Shown: piece by piece, positions 43,418 to 55,723 of the stretch | Position numbering within the stretch: position 1 is the first letter of the stretch | How the letters are laid out: the number at the start of each line of letters is the position of its first letter | Assembly (NCBI GenBank): GCA_003339415.1 | Contig: PDHQ01000076.1 | Location: 8,453 to 71,354 of the forward strand | Direction of reading: 5' to 3' | Length of the DNA: 62,902 bases | From: Ophiocordyceps camponoti-saundersi (nom. inval.) | Taxonomy: Eukaryota > Ascomycota > Sordariomycetes > Hypocreales > Ophiocordycipitaceae | Made by a program: the position numbers and the translations under genes | The notes under the pieces: model-generated | The model's input: only the letters and a program-made list of their open reading frames with translations | The model's database searches: none | What the model was told of the DNA's origin: nothing

Positions 43418-46352
43418 ATGCTTGAGGCGACGCAGGACTATGTCTGGACACAGCTCAAGGCTGTCAAGCCTGCATTCGTCTCCAAGAAGCCGCACTTCAA
43501 CTTCATCACGGTTCACTGTTCGTCCGGCTTCCCTGACGTCCTGAATGTGAGCCAACTGACCTTGGCTGCCCAGATTTCTGGATCATCAGCGCCACCATCA
43601 TATCATCCATTGCCATCTTTGCTTCGGGAGCTGGCAAGCTGTCGTATATCGATGCATTGATGTTTGGCAGCGGCGCCAACACCCAGGCCGGCCTCAACCC
43701 CGTCGATCTCAACACGCTCAATGGCTTCCAGCAGGCCATGATTTACCTCTTTTCGATGGTGTCCAACCCTGTAACTCTCAATGCCTGCGTCGTCTTTCTC
43801 AGGCTTTACTGGTTCGAGAAGCGTTTTCAGAGCTGGGTTAGAGAGATACGCTCTCGACGTCCGACCCTGAGCAAGACCAGATCAAAGTCCGTCGCCGACG
43901 TGGAACTGGCTACGTCACAACCCCAGGGTGTCAACGGACGTCACATCACAATCGTACCTCCAGACGGCCGCACACAGAGGATCACCAACGACGGCATCCT
44001 GCTGGAAAATCGGAGGGATGCGTCCCCCCGCGCTTCCGAAAGGGTTCAGAGTGACGGGAGCGATTCGACTGCCGTCACCGACGACAAGCAGACCACGAGC
44101 GAAGCTGATACGCCACGGCCCCTCGGCAGCAGCGCCGACGAAAACGCCGATGCTCAGCCCTCGGAAGGACCTAGGAACGGTCCGGCCGGCAACATGTCCA
44201 TCTCCTTTGCTAACAAGGTTAAGAGAAGCGACGGAATGGGCGAAGACTCTCTAAAGACACCTCATCACCGTCCCAACGCCGAGCACATTGCTATTCTCGA
44301 GCGGCAGCGGAACCAGGACAACGAGATTCTGCGAATTCCGGGGCCTCGCGACGCCGAGAGAGGTCTGGGCCCTCGGAGGCTTCAAGACGACGATCCGCAG
44401 GACGAAGACGACAATGCGCTCAATAAGACGAGATCCGTAGACTCGCAGGCCGACGCCGACCAGACGGCTCCCGATCCGAGGCGTATCCGTGGTCGCCACC
44501 CTACCATCACCATTGCAGAGCCCGCACGCCGCACAGAGAGGGTCAAGGAGAATGCCCGGGCTATAGGCGGCACCTTGGAAACACTTCGCTTGCGGAAGCC
44601 GCCTCAGCCGCGCGCTGGCCGGACGAGTCATCGCCATGACACCGGCGACGAGGGCAGGCCTTCTCGGTCCCGGAGCGCCAGCGGAGTTCGAAGGCTGAGC
44701 GGCATCCGGACTGCTCTGTCCTTGTCTAGGGAACCTGAGATGATGCCCTACCTCTCGTATACGCCCACCATGGCCCGCAACTCAAATTTTGTCGGCCTTA
44801 CCATTGAACAGCGCGAGGAGCTCGGCGGCATCGAGTATCGTTCCCTGAGGACGCTGGCTTTCATCCTCATGCTCTATTTCTGGGGCTTCCAGCTCTTGAT
44901 CCTCAGCTGTCTCTGGCCATACATCCTACACAACGCCTTTTACGGCAAGGTTGTCGAGGACGCCCATGTCAGCAAGACCTGGTGGGCCTTCTTCACTTCC
45001 AACGCCGGCTTCATGGACGTCGGTTTCACCCTCACGCCTGATAGCATGATTTCCTTTCAGACGTCCGAGTTCGTCCTGATTGTCATGTGGTTTTTCATCA
45101 TCATCGGCAACACGGGATTCCCGGTCATGCTTCGCTTCCTCATTTGGGTCGCTGCCAAGCTCGCCCCGAGAGGATCTGGCTTATGGGAGGAGCTGCGATT
45201 CCTGTTGGACCACCCACGTCGTTGCTTCACCCTCTTGTTCCCGTCCGGTCCTACCTGGTGGCTGTTCTGGATCCTCATCATCCTCAACGCCATCGACCTT
45301 CTCTTCTTTATTGTTCTCGACGTACGCATCTGACTCTTTTTCACCCCGTCTTACCGTCATGTCGCTAATCCATTGTCGCGCAGCTTGGCGGAGAACCCAT
45401 TGACAAACTTCCACTCCGGAATCGCGTTGTCATCGGCATTTTCCAGGCAGCCTCTACGAGAACGGCTGGCTTTTCGGCCGTCAACCTGTCTGAATTGCAT
45501 CCGGCGATGCCGGTGCTTTACATGATCATGATGTACATTTCCGTCTTCCCAATTGCCATCTCGATCCGACGAACCAACGTCTATGAAGAGAGGTCGTTGG
45601 GCGTATACCACGAGCATGACATTGCCGACGACGCCGACTCGAGCGCCCTGTCCTACGTGGGAAGCCATTTGCGACGACAGCTCTCGTTCGATCTGTGGTA
45701 TGTCTTCCTCGGCTTCTTCATCTTGGCCATTACAGAGGGCGGCAAGATTCAGGCGCACAAGTTTGATCTGTTCGCCGTCCTCTTCGAGGTGGTGAGCGCC
45801 TATGGTACTGTCGGCCTGAGCATGGGAGTGACCGGCGTCAACGCGTCCCTGAGCTCGCAATTCTCCGTCGTCGGCAAGCTGGTCATCATCGCCATGCAGA
45901 TCCGGGGCCGGCACCGCGGTCTGCCCTACGGTCTCGACCGAGCCGTCCTGCTGCCGAGCGAGTCCCGGTTCCGCAAGGAGGCAGAGGCGGCCGATGCCGA
46001 AGCCACGCACGCCAACAGCATTTCCAACGCGACGACGACGGGGTTGCAGCGGCAGAGGACCAACCCGGGCGCCAGGCGGAGCATGAGCCGCGAGCGGGCC
46101 AACAGCAATCTGATATCCCAGTTTCTGCATCTGGGTCCCGTGGTGCATCGGGATACGGATTTGCCGCACCCGAGGCCGCGGTCCATGGACTCGTTCTCGC
46201 CCTCTCTGTTCTCCCCCTCGGCCTTTGCGGCATCGCTAGGGCCTAGGACGCAAACTGAGCCGGTTGGCGAGACAGGAGCGGATGAGCTGACGACACCCAG
46301 CACACCTTCGTCGCATCACAAGCCGACGAGGTCAGAGACGTCGGCGTTTTAA
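43418..46352 (+). CDS. TRK1: High-affinity potassium transporter Trk1
   Basis: Plasma-membrane K+ uptake protein with four M1-P-M2 repeats. ATG at 43418 (MLEATQDYVWTQLKAVKPAF). Exons 43418-43517, 43574-45321 and 45384-46352 (introns 56 and 62 nt) give 938 aa. The first splice joins FITVH-YFWIISATIISSIAIF. Pore segments include MFGSGANTQAGLNPVDLN and later FTSNAGFMDVGFTL and FQAASTRTAGFSAVNLS, with YGTVGLSMG in the last, which carry the filter glycines. A long charged cytoplasmic loop (about residues 105-450) separates the first and second pore units, as in Trk1. The tail is Ser/Pro-rich and likely a phosphorylation target. Identity is certain; selectivity was not testable. Confidence 0.95.
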
Positions 46353-46955
46353 AAGTTGACGTGTTGTTATTGGTTTCATATGTACGAAGAGACAGTGTAC
46401 GATGTGAGTTACTTATGATGAAGACGATTGTTGTTCAGGGCAACTCGATATGGGGAAAGGCGTCAGAGGGAATTAAAACAAAAAGGGACGACGGCAGTCA
46501 GCGTTGTATATGACTTTTGGGGGAACAGGCGTTGGATGTGTAGCGGTTAAGGCTTACGGCTACGGCGCAAGCGAGTGTATTTGCACAAGCGGGTTACGAA
46601 GAGACGAGTCGAAAGCGATGGAACTGTGTTGATTTAACCAGAGTCTATTGCCAGAAGAGGAGGTTGAAGAATAAGCAAGAGCAACAATAGGTGACTGATT
46701 CCCATGTGGACGGTCCTGTCTATCCGCTCCCATTTACGAAAGGATAAGACAAAAAAGGAGTAAACAGCAAGATCAAAAATGGATGAAGATGGAACAAGAT
46801 GGCAGCCAGCTTTATCCCTGGTTCTTTTCTTAAATTAAACCCGAAAATGAAATGGATGGAGAAGTGATGGTTGTGGAGGTTGACGAGAGGATGTCGGCGT
46901 GCCCTCAGGGAAGAAAGCGGGCGACACCGAAAAAAAAGTGGGAAATCATCGGGTC
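46353..46955. other. Convergent gene gap, TRK1/VPS9
   Basis: About 600 bp of shared 3' flanks. No gene or RNA structure is recognisable. Confidence 0.5.
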
Positions 46956-49205
46956 TCATGACTCTTCCAAGGCACCCATGTTCCTGAGGGCGGAGGCGAG
47001 GCGGCGGTAGTCTTGGAGGAGGTCTTGAACCTCGCCTAGGCGAAGGTCGGACGGGTCCTGGACCTCGATGAAGCGTCTTATCGGGGGGGAGACTTTGGCT
47101 TGTGCTTGGGCGTGGACGTGGGGACGGGGGGGGGGGGGGGGTTCCTTGGGGGGGAGGGCATCTGCGAGGTCGGGGAAGGCCTGGGATTGTTAGACTGAGT
47201 GTTGATGATGGAATTTATAGATGATGAGATTTAAGATGAGAAAAGGGAAGGGGGAAGAGAGGAAACTCACCTCGGTTAATTCACCGCCGTCGGAGGATTC
47301 GGCGACAATCTCCTTGGCGGAAGAGACGGTGGCGGAGGAAGAAGTTCGGCCGAAGCGACGGATGGATATGCCGGAAAGACGGGCCATGGGATTGAACGAG
47401 CTCCCCAGGTTACGAACCTGATCGAAGACCGCCGCCGGGCTTTGCGGCTTGGACGAGGGATCGTCGGTGGAGAGGGCGGCGGCGGCGGCGGCGGATTTCT
47501 TAGCTGCGGAGGGGGAGGAGGTTGATTTCGAGGGGGAGGGGGAGGGGGATGAAGACTTTGAGGCTGTGTTGCTTATGTTGGTGTCGAGGGGGGGTTCGCG
47601 ACGGGTGGTGGTGGCGGTGGTGGGTTGCTTGGCCTCGTCGGTCTGAGAGGGTGGTGGTGGTGGTGGTGGCGGAGGCGTGGTGACGAGTTTGCGGGCGTCG
47701 TCGAGGGTTCGAGGGAGGGTGACGACGTTTTTGGCATTGGTGGACGAAGAGGAGGAGGTGGTGGTGGAAGTCGAGGAGGCGGAGGTGTTTGTAGAAGAGC
47801 CGTCGCGGACCTTTGCGACGAGAAAGGCGTAGCTGTCGCCTAGACTGGCGGAGATGGTCTTGAGCCCGTGATCGGCGGTGTTGAAGACGGCGCCGCTGGC
47901 TGCGCCAAAGGCCTGAGCGGGAGTGTTGACGAGGTCGCTTAGACTCCGACCACGGGTGACGACGACGGCGGGAGGGTGGTGATGAGAGGGGGGAGGTTTA
48001 AGACCCCCCCCTCCTCCTCCTGCTGCTACAGACGGATCTCTTGAAGGCGTCGTCGGATAGGCGGGGGGAAAAGTCTCGGCGCGAGGGGTAGAAGTCGCGC
48101 TCCTGGGCGGACCGTCCAACCTCTCGTCCTCCCTCAGCGTGGCGAGGTCGACGGTCTGAAGGAAGCTGATGGCCGCTTCCAGGTTGGTAAGGCAATAGGC
48201 CTCCTCGCCTTGCAGCTTGTGGGCGTGGCGAAAGTGCTGTACGAAGTGGAGGTCGCTCGTGATGTGCAGGTGTTGGGGCGGGAGGGTGATGAGGCTGTAT
48301 ATCAGCAACGGGAGGAGCTCGTCTGCCGAGGCGGCGGGACGGGTCCGAGCGAGGGCGTCGACGATGGATCGGTGTACGGCTCGTAATCTGTTTAGCTTGC
48401 CTAGGGGGTAGCGGCTTTCCGACATTGCGATGAGGTGTTGGTGAGCGGCTTCGACCAGGTCCTTGTCGTCGTTGGTTTTGCCTTGCGATTCGGCTTCGAC
48501 GACGACTTGGACTCCTAGATCTGAGAGGCCGATGCCGACTAGGGCGAGGGCAGCTGTCTTGGAGCGTAGTTTATCGTCTTGTGCTTCGTCTTGGGTGCTT
48601 GGATGGCGATAGATGCGATGATAGATGCCCTCGCATAGACGACGTTCAACAGCCTCTTCCAGGTAAAGGCGTCTGGTTTCGAGTTGTTTTCTGCATTTTC
48701 TTCTTTCCGCGAGTTCCTCTGCCGTCATCATCTGTTGCATCATCCCTCCTGACGCGGAGGAGGAGGAAGAAGAAGAAGACGAGAGTTGTTGATGGCGCAT
48801 CTGTCTCGTCGCCAGAGCCTTGATGTGCGTCGCGACATGGGAGGAGGCGACATTGTAGAATTCCTGAAACAGCTGCGAAAGCCGTTCTATATTCGGGGGC
48901 GTAGGATGGACTTTTTGCCCCAACGAGTCGATGAAGCTGTCCGTCAGACTGATGAGTTCGATGGGTAGGTCTTGAAGATCGATCGAGGTTCGACGAGGAG
49001 CGGAATCAGAATCGTGGTCTTGTTTGTCTCCATCGTGTTTTTCGTCTTCGTCTTCGTCTGCTGCCGTTGCCTCGAAGCTATCTGTCGTCGTCATCTTGGG
49101 CCTCGACGATTCGGGATGGCCTTGGTAACATGGCATTCGAATCGTTGCTGCTGTTGGTCGCATAGTAGTAGGAGGTGCTAGCAGGCTGTGTGACGAGGCG
49201 GCCAT
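46956..49205 (-). CDS. VPS9-domain protein, putative Rab5-type GEF
   Basis: Guanine-nucleotide exchange factor for Rab5-like GTPases at endosomes. ATG at 49205 starts MAASSHSLLAPPTTM. The helical N-terminal part (DLPIELISLTDSFIDSL ... LSQLFQEFYNVASSHV) and VPS9 core follow: LNRLRAVHRSIVDAL, ADELLPLLIYSLI, GEEAYCLTNLEAAISFLQT, holding the D/LP-x-Y and LT-N-E-A-A type motifs. Exon 1 is 49205-47271 and exon 2 is 47180-46956, 719 aa in total with a 90-nt intron. The C-terminal tail is low-complexity (Ser, Thr and poly-Pro from G/C homopolymers), so its exact length could be affected by sequencing error. It resembles Muk1/Vps9 type GEFs, though which one is uncertain. Confidence 0.85.
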
Positions 49206-49432
49206 GACTGGGCTGGTCTTTTGTCTCCGCCTTGTTCCCCCCTCGTCTGATTCCCTTGGGCGGCGCCCCCCTCTCTGGGAGTAAGTATGTAGGTGCCGAG
49301 TTTATTAGATAAGGCAGAAAGAGAGTGGTAACGGATAGGTATCGACCTAACAGGTCAAGCCCGTTTCACAGTGTTGTATTTGTTAGAGAGGGAGAAGAAA
49401 AGGGAAGAGAAGAGAAGAGAAGAGGGAGAGAG

Positions 49433-49512
49433 ACAGAGAGAGAGAGAGACAGAGAGAGAGAGAGACAGAGAGAGAGAGAGACAGAGAGAGAGAGAGACAG
49501 AGAGAGAGAGAT
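49433..49512. repeat. 16-bp ACAG(AG)6 tandem repeat
   Basis: Five copies with exact 16-bp spacing of ACAG (49433, 49449, 49465, 49481, 49497) within an AG-rich background; period read directly. Confidence 0.85.
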
Positions 49513-50297
49513 GAGGAATAAAAGGGAGAGTGACGACGGAAATAAGGGCGAAATTATGAATGGAATTGAACGATGAAAGAGGGCGAGTAAAGAATGAATC
49601 TCTCTGTCCGTCTCTCCTCTCTTCTAACGCCTTCTTCCTCTTCAACCCCCCTTTTTTTTGCTCTTCTTAATCGGCTGCCGAGACTAAATCGTTTCCGCGG
49701 TTTGTTTCTCAGACGTGAGTCGTTCGGAGGAGAGGATCCAAGCGTCAAGACTTTTCTCTCTTCAAAGACGGAGGAAGAAGATGGGGGGTGAAATATCCGT
49801 AGAGTCACTTTAATAAAGCAGTCGAGAAAAAAAAGAAGGAAGAAGAAGAGAGAAATCCAACAAGACCAAGCTGCTCCTTTTCCCACTTCACAAGAACCCG
49901 CCCTCATCCTTTATATATAGGTAGGTATGTAAAATAAAATCGGACAAGGGAAGGGAAGGGAAGGGAAGGGGAAAAAAAAAACACTCATCGTGGCGCAGAC
50001 CGCATCGTAAACGACATCTTTTTTTTTTCCCTTTCGTCGCATAGCTTTTCATCATCTCCCTTGGCATGATGAAGACGATCTCTCTTTTTTGATGCGGGAG
50101 GGCGGAGAGGATGCTGCTTCTGCTGCTTTGCTGTTATGAGAGGGGTTTGTTTCACTTTTTTTTCCTTTTAATTTTAGGGGCGAAAAAGATGCTGACGAAT
50201 TGCTGTTTCTTTGTCTTTATTCCCCGGGGTTTCTTCTCTTCTTCTTCTTCTTCTTCTTCTCCTCCTCCCCTTACCCTCCCCCCCATACTCCGTTTTC

Positions 50298-50316
50298 ATA
50301 CGGATACATACTGTAC
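50298..50316 (+). repeat. 19-bp repeated word, copy 1
   Basis: ATACGGATACATACTGTAC, identical to 62137-62155. Both copies are intergenic and 11.8 kb apart. Confidence 0.9.
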
Positions 50317-51007
50317 CTTGTAAATTGGATCGTGGCAGTTGATGAGGCGCAGACTCTAATTTGTAAAGTTAAAGGGGAATGGGAAAGAAATGGAAAGGAC
50401 ATGATGATGACGATGACGATGATGATGATGATGGTAAAAAGCCTTCACCGTTCCGGATATCCCGGCCGACCCGGTCCGGAGTGGAACCTTGCCTCCTCCC
50501 CCCCAAATCCTTTTTCTTCTTCGCCCCGGCCGGGGTGGAGCCCCGCGTCGCCGGACCCGGACTTTTCGTTATTCGGGTCGGTCGAAGGACCCGTTGGATG
50601 GAGAGAGACAACTGCAACAGTCGCAACGAGACAGAGAGCCAGTGGGAGATGCTTCCTTTTTCTCTCCTCTGCCTGCAACCTCGGAAAAGCTTTACCGCTC
50701 TGGGTGCTAGCCAGGGTTGGATTCTCGTACATACATACAGACTTGTATTACGTGCACCCCCGTCCGTAAGCTCGCCTGTGTCTCTACCAACCTACTAGGT
50801 ATCCTTTCAGTATGGCTTCTTACCTGAACCCCCCGGACCGACGACGACGACGACGACGACCTGTGCATCTGTTCTTCTTCCTCCGCTTCTTTCTTCACAT
50901 ACCTACTCATATACTTACCTAGGTTCACATACCTATCTCCTTGACGAGCGCATACAGACCTAGTACCTACCTACATACATACATACACACATACAACACC
51001 CTGAGAA

Positions 51008-53054
51008 ATGTCTTCACGCATCCGCTCCATCGTCAACCACCTCCTACCGCCCCCACCGCCATCGTCCTCACCACCACCACCACCATCGCCAACACCTCCT
51101 CCTCACCTTCACCACCTATCACCAACCTTCTTCCTCCAACGAGCAGCCGAGATCGAACCAAACGCAGAAGCCGTCTACCACACCACCGCCGGAGGGGCCG
51201 TCGTCCGCCGTTCCTACCGTCAGCTAGCCGCCCGTGTCGTCGGACTGGCCTACTACCTGCGCAAGCGTAGCCTCGCCCGTGTCGGCATCTTGGCCCCCAA
51301 CACGCCGGCTTTCCTCGAGGCCATCTACGCCATCGTCGCTGCTGGCGGAGTCATCGTCCCCGTCAATTATAGACTCAAGGAGCAGGATATCGACTACATT
51401 TTGGACTTTGCTGACGTCGACTGCGTCATTGTTGATTATGAGTTTCGTCATCTTGTTGACTCTTTCTCTGCCAGTCATCCTGCCGTGCCCATCATTGTCG
51501 ATCTGGTAAGTTGTTGCTCTCGTCACTTCATGAACCTTTCAAGAATTAGACATCACATGCTAAACAACGCCGTATTCAGGATACCGACGTCACCCATGGC
51601 CCTGACTCTGGTCCCTACAATCAAGCCGTGTCCGACGGTCAGGCTCACGATAGCGCCCTCGGCGGTCACGGATGGTCTCATTTACGGTCCAAGGCCGTAG
51701 ACGAGGACGACATGCTGGCCATTCCCTTCACCTCGGGCACCACTTCGCGGCCCAAGGGCGTCGTCTTCACTCACCGCGGTGCCTACCTCGCCGCCATGGC
51801 GGAGATTGTCGAGTCTGGCCTGAACATCGGTCGTTGTCGCTACCTGTGGACGCTGCCCATGTATGTGCACACCTACCAACCTACCTACCTAGTCATGACC
51901 TCGGCTCTTTCTCACCCTCGAGACGGGATGCCCGCTTATTCGAACCGTCTAGGTTTCACGCCATGGGTTGGACTTTTCCTTGGGCCGTCGTCGCCGTTCG
52001 TGGCGTCAACGTCTGCCTCCGCAAGTTGGATTATCCCTTGGTCTGGAAGCTACTCAAGGAGCAGGCCATCACCCACTTCAGCGCAGCACCTACCGTCAAC
52101 ACCTTGCTCGTCAGCTGTGACGCCGCTGAGCGGCTGCCTGAGCCTGTCGAGGTCACCGTCGCCGCCAGTCCGCCCAGCGCCCATCTGTTGGAGCAAATGG
52201 TGCGCGCCGTCGTCGTCTTGGCCGACCGTGAAGAAGCTGACTTTTTTCTAGACCAAGCTGAATCTCGTGCCTATTCATGTGTACGGCATGACCGGTCGGT
52301 TCTCGCCGTCCTTTGACACCGGCCAAGCCCAGGCCAAGTCGAGCCAACAATGCAAGGAATCAAATCACTGCTGACACGTATCCCATATGTAGAGACGTAC
52401 GGCCCCATCACAAAGTGCTACCATCTCCCCGAGTGGGATCATCTGCCGCCCGATGAGCGCTTCGCCAAATTGGCGCGACAGGGCCACGGCTTCATCACCA
52501 GCCTCCCGATCCGCGTAGTGCGAACGGACCAGCCAGACGGCGTCCTCGTCGACGTCGCCAAGGACGGTCGAGAGATGGGCGAGATCGTCTTCGTCGGTAA
52601 CATCTGCGCCAAGGGCTACTACAAGGACGAAGAGGCAACCAAGCGCCTCTTCGCCGGCGGCGTCTTGCACTCGGGCGATCTGGCCGTATGGCACCCGGAC
52701 GGCAGCGCTCAGATACTCGATCGGTCCAAGGACATCATCATCTCGGGCGGCGAGAACATTTCGTCCGTCGCGCTCGAAGGCCTGATGGCTAAGCACCCGG
52801 ACCTGGTCGAGGTCGGCGTCGTGGCCGTGCCGGATGAGCGATGGGGGGAGCGGCCTCGCGCCTTTGTCACCGTGCGCGAGGGCGCTGGTGATCTTCAGGG
52901 CAGTCAGGTCGTCGATTGGGCGAAGAATCAGCCTGGCATCAGCGGCTTCATGGTACCGGGTGAGGTCATCGTCCTTGCCGAGCTGCCCAAAACGAGCACG
53001 GGGAAGATAAAGAAGAATGAGCTGCGAGCATGGAAGGGCGACATCAAGACCTGA
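51008..53054 (+). CDS. AMP-forming acyl-CoA synthetase/ligase family enzyme
   Basis: Adenylates an acyl or aryl carboxylic acid and transfers it to CoA; the exact substrate is unknown. Five exons (51008-51505, 51580-51860, 51953-52199, 52252-52294, 52393-53054) total 576 aa. After a Pro-rich start (residues 1-38) the ANL fold begins LSPTFFLQRAAEIEPNAEAVYH. Motifs: PFTSGTTSRPKGVVFTHR (P-loop, A3), VYGMTETYGP (A5, made from the 43-nt exon joined to the last), HSGDLAVWHPDGS (A7), DRSKDIIISGGENIS (A8) and LPKTSTGKIKKNELR (A10 lysine). All core motifs are intact. No peroxisomal tripeptide is at the end (IKT). No metabolite cluster surrounds it. Confidence 0.9.
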
Positions 53055-53778
53055 GGGGACGGGTCATTATCGTTGTATGTATGTATATACATATATCCGC
53101 ATTCTTCTAGATATCACTGATAGGTAATTACCGTGGAGAACGACAGACGACAGATGGACATGGCTGAGGTAGGGCGACGCGTTTGACCACCGGCTCTCGG
53201 CAAAACCACAAGGCCGTTCGTTACCGGCGAAGCTGTCGTGACTTTCTGACCCGACTCGCCCGAGACTGGAGCCCCGCTCAGCATCAGTACCCAGTACTGA
53301 TCATCGCCACTCGACACCGCACCCGTCGGCGGTAGCGGTGACTTAGTTGCTCCGTCCGCATATTCTCACTGTATGAGTCCCACGAGCTTTGCACAGTCCA
53401 AAGACTCATCTTTCCCTTGCTCATCGTCCGTCGACGATCGTGCCGCCGCACTGTATCTCCATTCGTCAAGCCCAGTTCAACGACCTTGGAAGAGGCTCTC
53501 GTCCTGCGTCACCTTTCTTTCACTCTTCTCACACACACACATACCTTCATACATCCATACCCTCTCTCCCCTCTCCACCCCATCTTCAGCAATTCTACCG
53601 GCAATCGACGCTGGATACCAGAGACACGTTCCACCAGAAGAGGAAAAGAAAGGAAAAACCCCTCACCTGTCTCGAGGGCGCACTTCGTCACCGCTGCTCC
53701 GACGCCCTCGCCCTTTCTCCCCTCCCGCGGCAACTGGGGAAACAACAAAAAAAGAAAAGGTTTTACAGACGACCAGTC
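53055..53778. other. Intergenic between acyl-CoA synthetase and GFA gene
   Basis: No gene is supported. CT- and CA-rich patches with CACACACACA at 53531-53540. Several short frames overlap here but no one has a consistent protein signature. Confidence 0.45.
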
Positions 53779-54596
53779 ATGAGCTCCGAGTTGCGGCCCC
53801 TGCGAGGAGGTTGCCAGTGTGGTCGAAACCGCTATATCATCTCGGTTCCGCATGACAGCGTCAATGAGGCTCAGGTGCTCTTCAACACGGAACCTGCTCA
53901 CCGTACGTTCTCTCCCTCTCCGTCCTTGGTCAAGTCCATTGAGTGAGAATGCGTTGTATGTTTGTCTGTGTGCGCGATGGCTGACGAATGACCCGCGAGC
54001 CTACCATGATGGTTTGCTCTGGCGATGCATTCTATAAAGAAATCTCGCTAGCAACACCGCTAGCAGCCTATATTCGCGTACCGTTGTCATGGTATCAGAG
54101 CACTACCTTCGCCTTCTTTCCCGACGAGACGCACTCGACCATCCGCCGCGTCTACACGCATCCCAGCCAGCAGCACGCCAAGCGCCACTTTTGCGGCTTC
54201 TGTGGCACGCCCCTCTCCTACTGGTCGGAGAAGCCGATGAGCGAGGCAGAGTACATCAATCTGACGCTCGGAAGCCTCATGGGCGAGGACTTGCGAGACC
54301 TCGAGGACATGGGGCTCATCCCCGACCGCCACGAAGAAGAAGAACAAGAAGCACAGAGCCCCGCACGGCCCACTGGTGGCGCCCTGCGGCAATCACTGGG
54401 TGTTCCCTGGTTTGAGGGTCTGGTCGACGGCACCCGGCTAGGCGGTATGCGGAGGAGCCAGGGCGTCGAGCGCTCCCGCGACGGCTCCGTCAAGGTTGAG
54501 TGGGAGATTGTCGAGTTTGGCGGCAGCGACGTCGACATGGAAGAGTCTGAGTTGTCGTCGCCGGGCAAGCGGAAGATGGAGGTTCGGGACGAGTGA
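53779..54596 (+). CDS. GFA/CENP-V-family zinc protein (glutathione-dependent formaldehyde-activating type)
   Basis: The family includes bacterial Gfa, which binds zinc; the physiological substrate of the fungal members is mostly unknown. ATG 53779 begins MSSELRPLRGGCQCGRNRY, with the C-x-C zinc ligands. Exons 53779-53902 and 54052-54596 flank a 149-nt intron; the join EPAH-PTPLAAYIRVPLSWYQ keeps frame. The second zinc motif is KRHFCGFCGTPLSYW, with the CxxC and following Gly. The C-terminal third is acidic and charged (DMGLIPDRHEEEEQE; SSPGKRKMEVRDE) and not part of the GFA core. Length 222 aa. The intron is longer than most here. Overall assignment is solid but function is not. Confidence 0.85.
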
Positions 54597-54829
54597 GCAT
54601 CAGACGTGTGTCCGTGTGTGTGTGTGTGTGTCTGTTATACTTATTGTACGTGTTTACAGCAGCGAGAGGCTTTTTTCCTTTTTCCCCTATTGTCTGATCA
54701 TGGTCTCCCCTCTTCCCCGCTAGGTAGCCGGCCGTTGGCCTGTTGGTCCGCGCACTGCGGGAGCGGACCGACGGGCCGGCGGAGCGAAGACTTGGAGGGG
54801 GGGGGCGCAAGGCTTTGTGGAAGCATGGC

Positions 54830-54860
<31 letters not shown>

Positions 54861-55723
54861 TGTATGTATGTATGTATGTATGTATATACGGCAATCACAT
54901 GGATATATCATATGAACGTCAGATGAAGGTGATCCGCGTTTCTTGGTGTGGATAATAGGTATCGCCTGGTTGGTTGGAGCTTGGAATATCCGATGAAGAG
55001 CAATCTTTTATTTTACTCACCGTATGCAGTCGCACAGGCCGAAACTAACGTACCTACCTAGATACGGAGACTATACGGATTACATACTGGGCATTGGCAT
55101 CGCCATTTGCCTCGTCTCCTCGCATTATGTAGGGAGGTAAGTTATCAATACAGTGTGAAGAGTCTTGGAATCGTCACTGTAGGACAACCATCAACCCCTT
55201 GGACCGTCTGTCCACGACGCCGAAGAGAAGAGAAAGCTTCAACTATCGTCAATTCATCATACTGACCGACTTACTCGGCCACTACCTACCTACCTACCTA
55301 GGTACCTACCCATCTCTCACCTGGATACCTACCTACCTATCCCAGGTTATCATCATCGCCTTTCATCTTCTTCTACCACCATCCCCTCGTCCTGCGCCAA
55401 CAAAACCGTCAGCCCAGATCGAATAGGCTCGAGCCTCTCGTCCACACACTTCTCCCTTTCTCCATCTCAGCCCTCTCCTTTTTTGCTCCGCCAGCACCAT
55501 GCCATCGCCGGACATATTTTCGGCAACACGGGAACAGATTCCGTCTCTCCCCCCCCCCCCTCTCCCTCCCCACTGGCCGGCTACTGCAAGCGGGCAAAAA
55601 AAAAATACCCTCTTCCTCCCCCCCCACACCCTTCAAGGCTTCTTATATGAATGAAAGGATATCGTGTCGGTTTCGTCGGAAAATCGACATCCATCTCCCA
55701 CAGTCGTCCCCCTCCGAGTCATC
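54597..55723. other. Intergenic with (ATGT)n microsatellite
   Basis: 1.1 kb without a supported gene; two ACCTA-rich patches (55040-55055, 55280-55340) are present. The GH1 gene follows. Confidence 0.5.
54831..54886. repeat. (ATGT)n microsatellite
   Basis: 56-bp tract of ATGT units, near-perfect; the complementary phase occurs at 61584-61635 as CATA. Confidence 0.95.

Larger units (their letters stand above)
49206..51007. other. Intergenic with microsatellites
   Basis: 1.8 kb with no supported gene. Contains a GAGAGA/ACAG 16-bp repeat, GGGAA repeat (49946-49970), a TTC run (50229-50262), GATGAC-type repeats (50400-50430) and (CGA)-type trinucleotide sequence (50840-50862). The frames are repeat-driven. 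Confidence 0.55.

Noticed and set aside
54831..54886. Tandem ATGT array as a possible CRISPR or satellite array
   Set aside because: It is a simple tetranucleotide microsatellite with no spacers, and CRISPR is not expected in a fungal nuclear genome.
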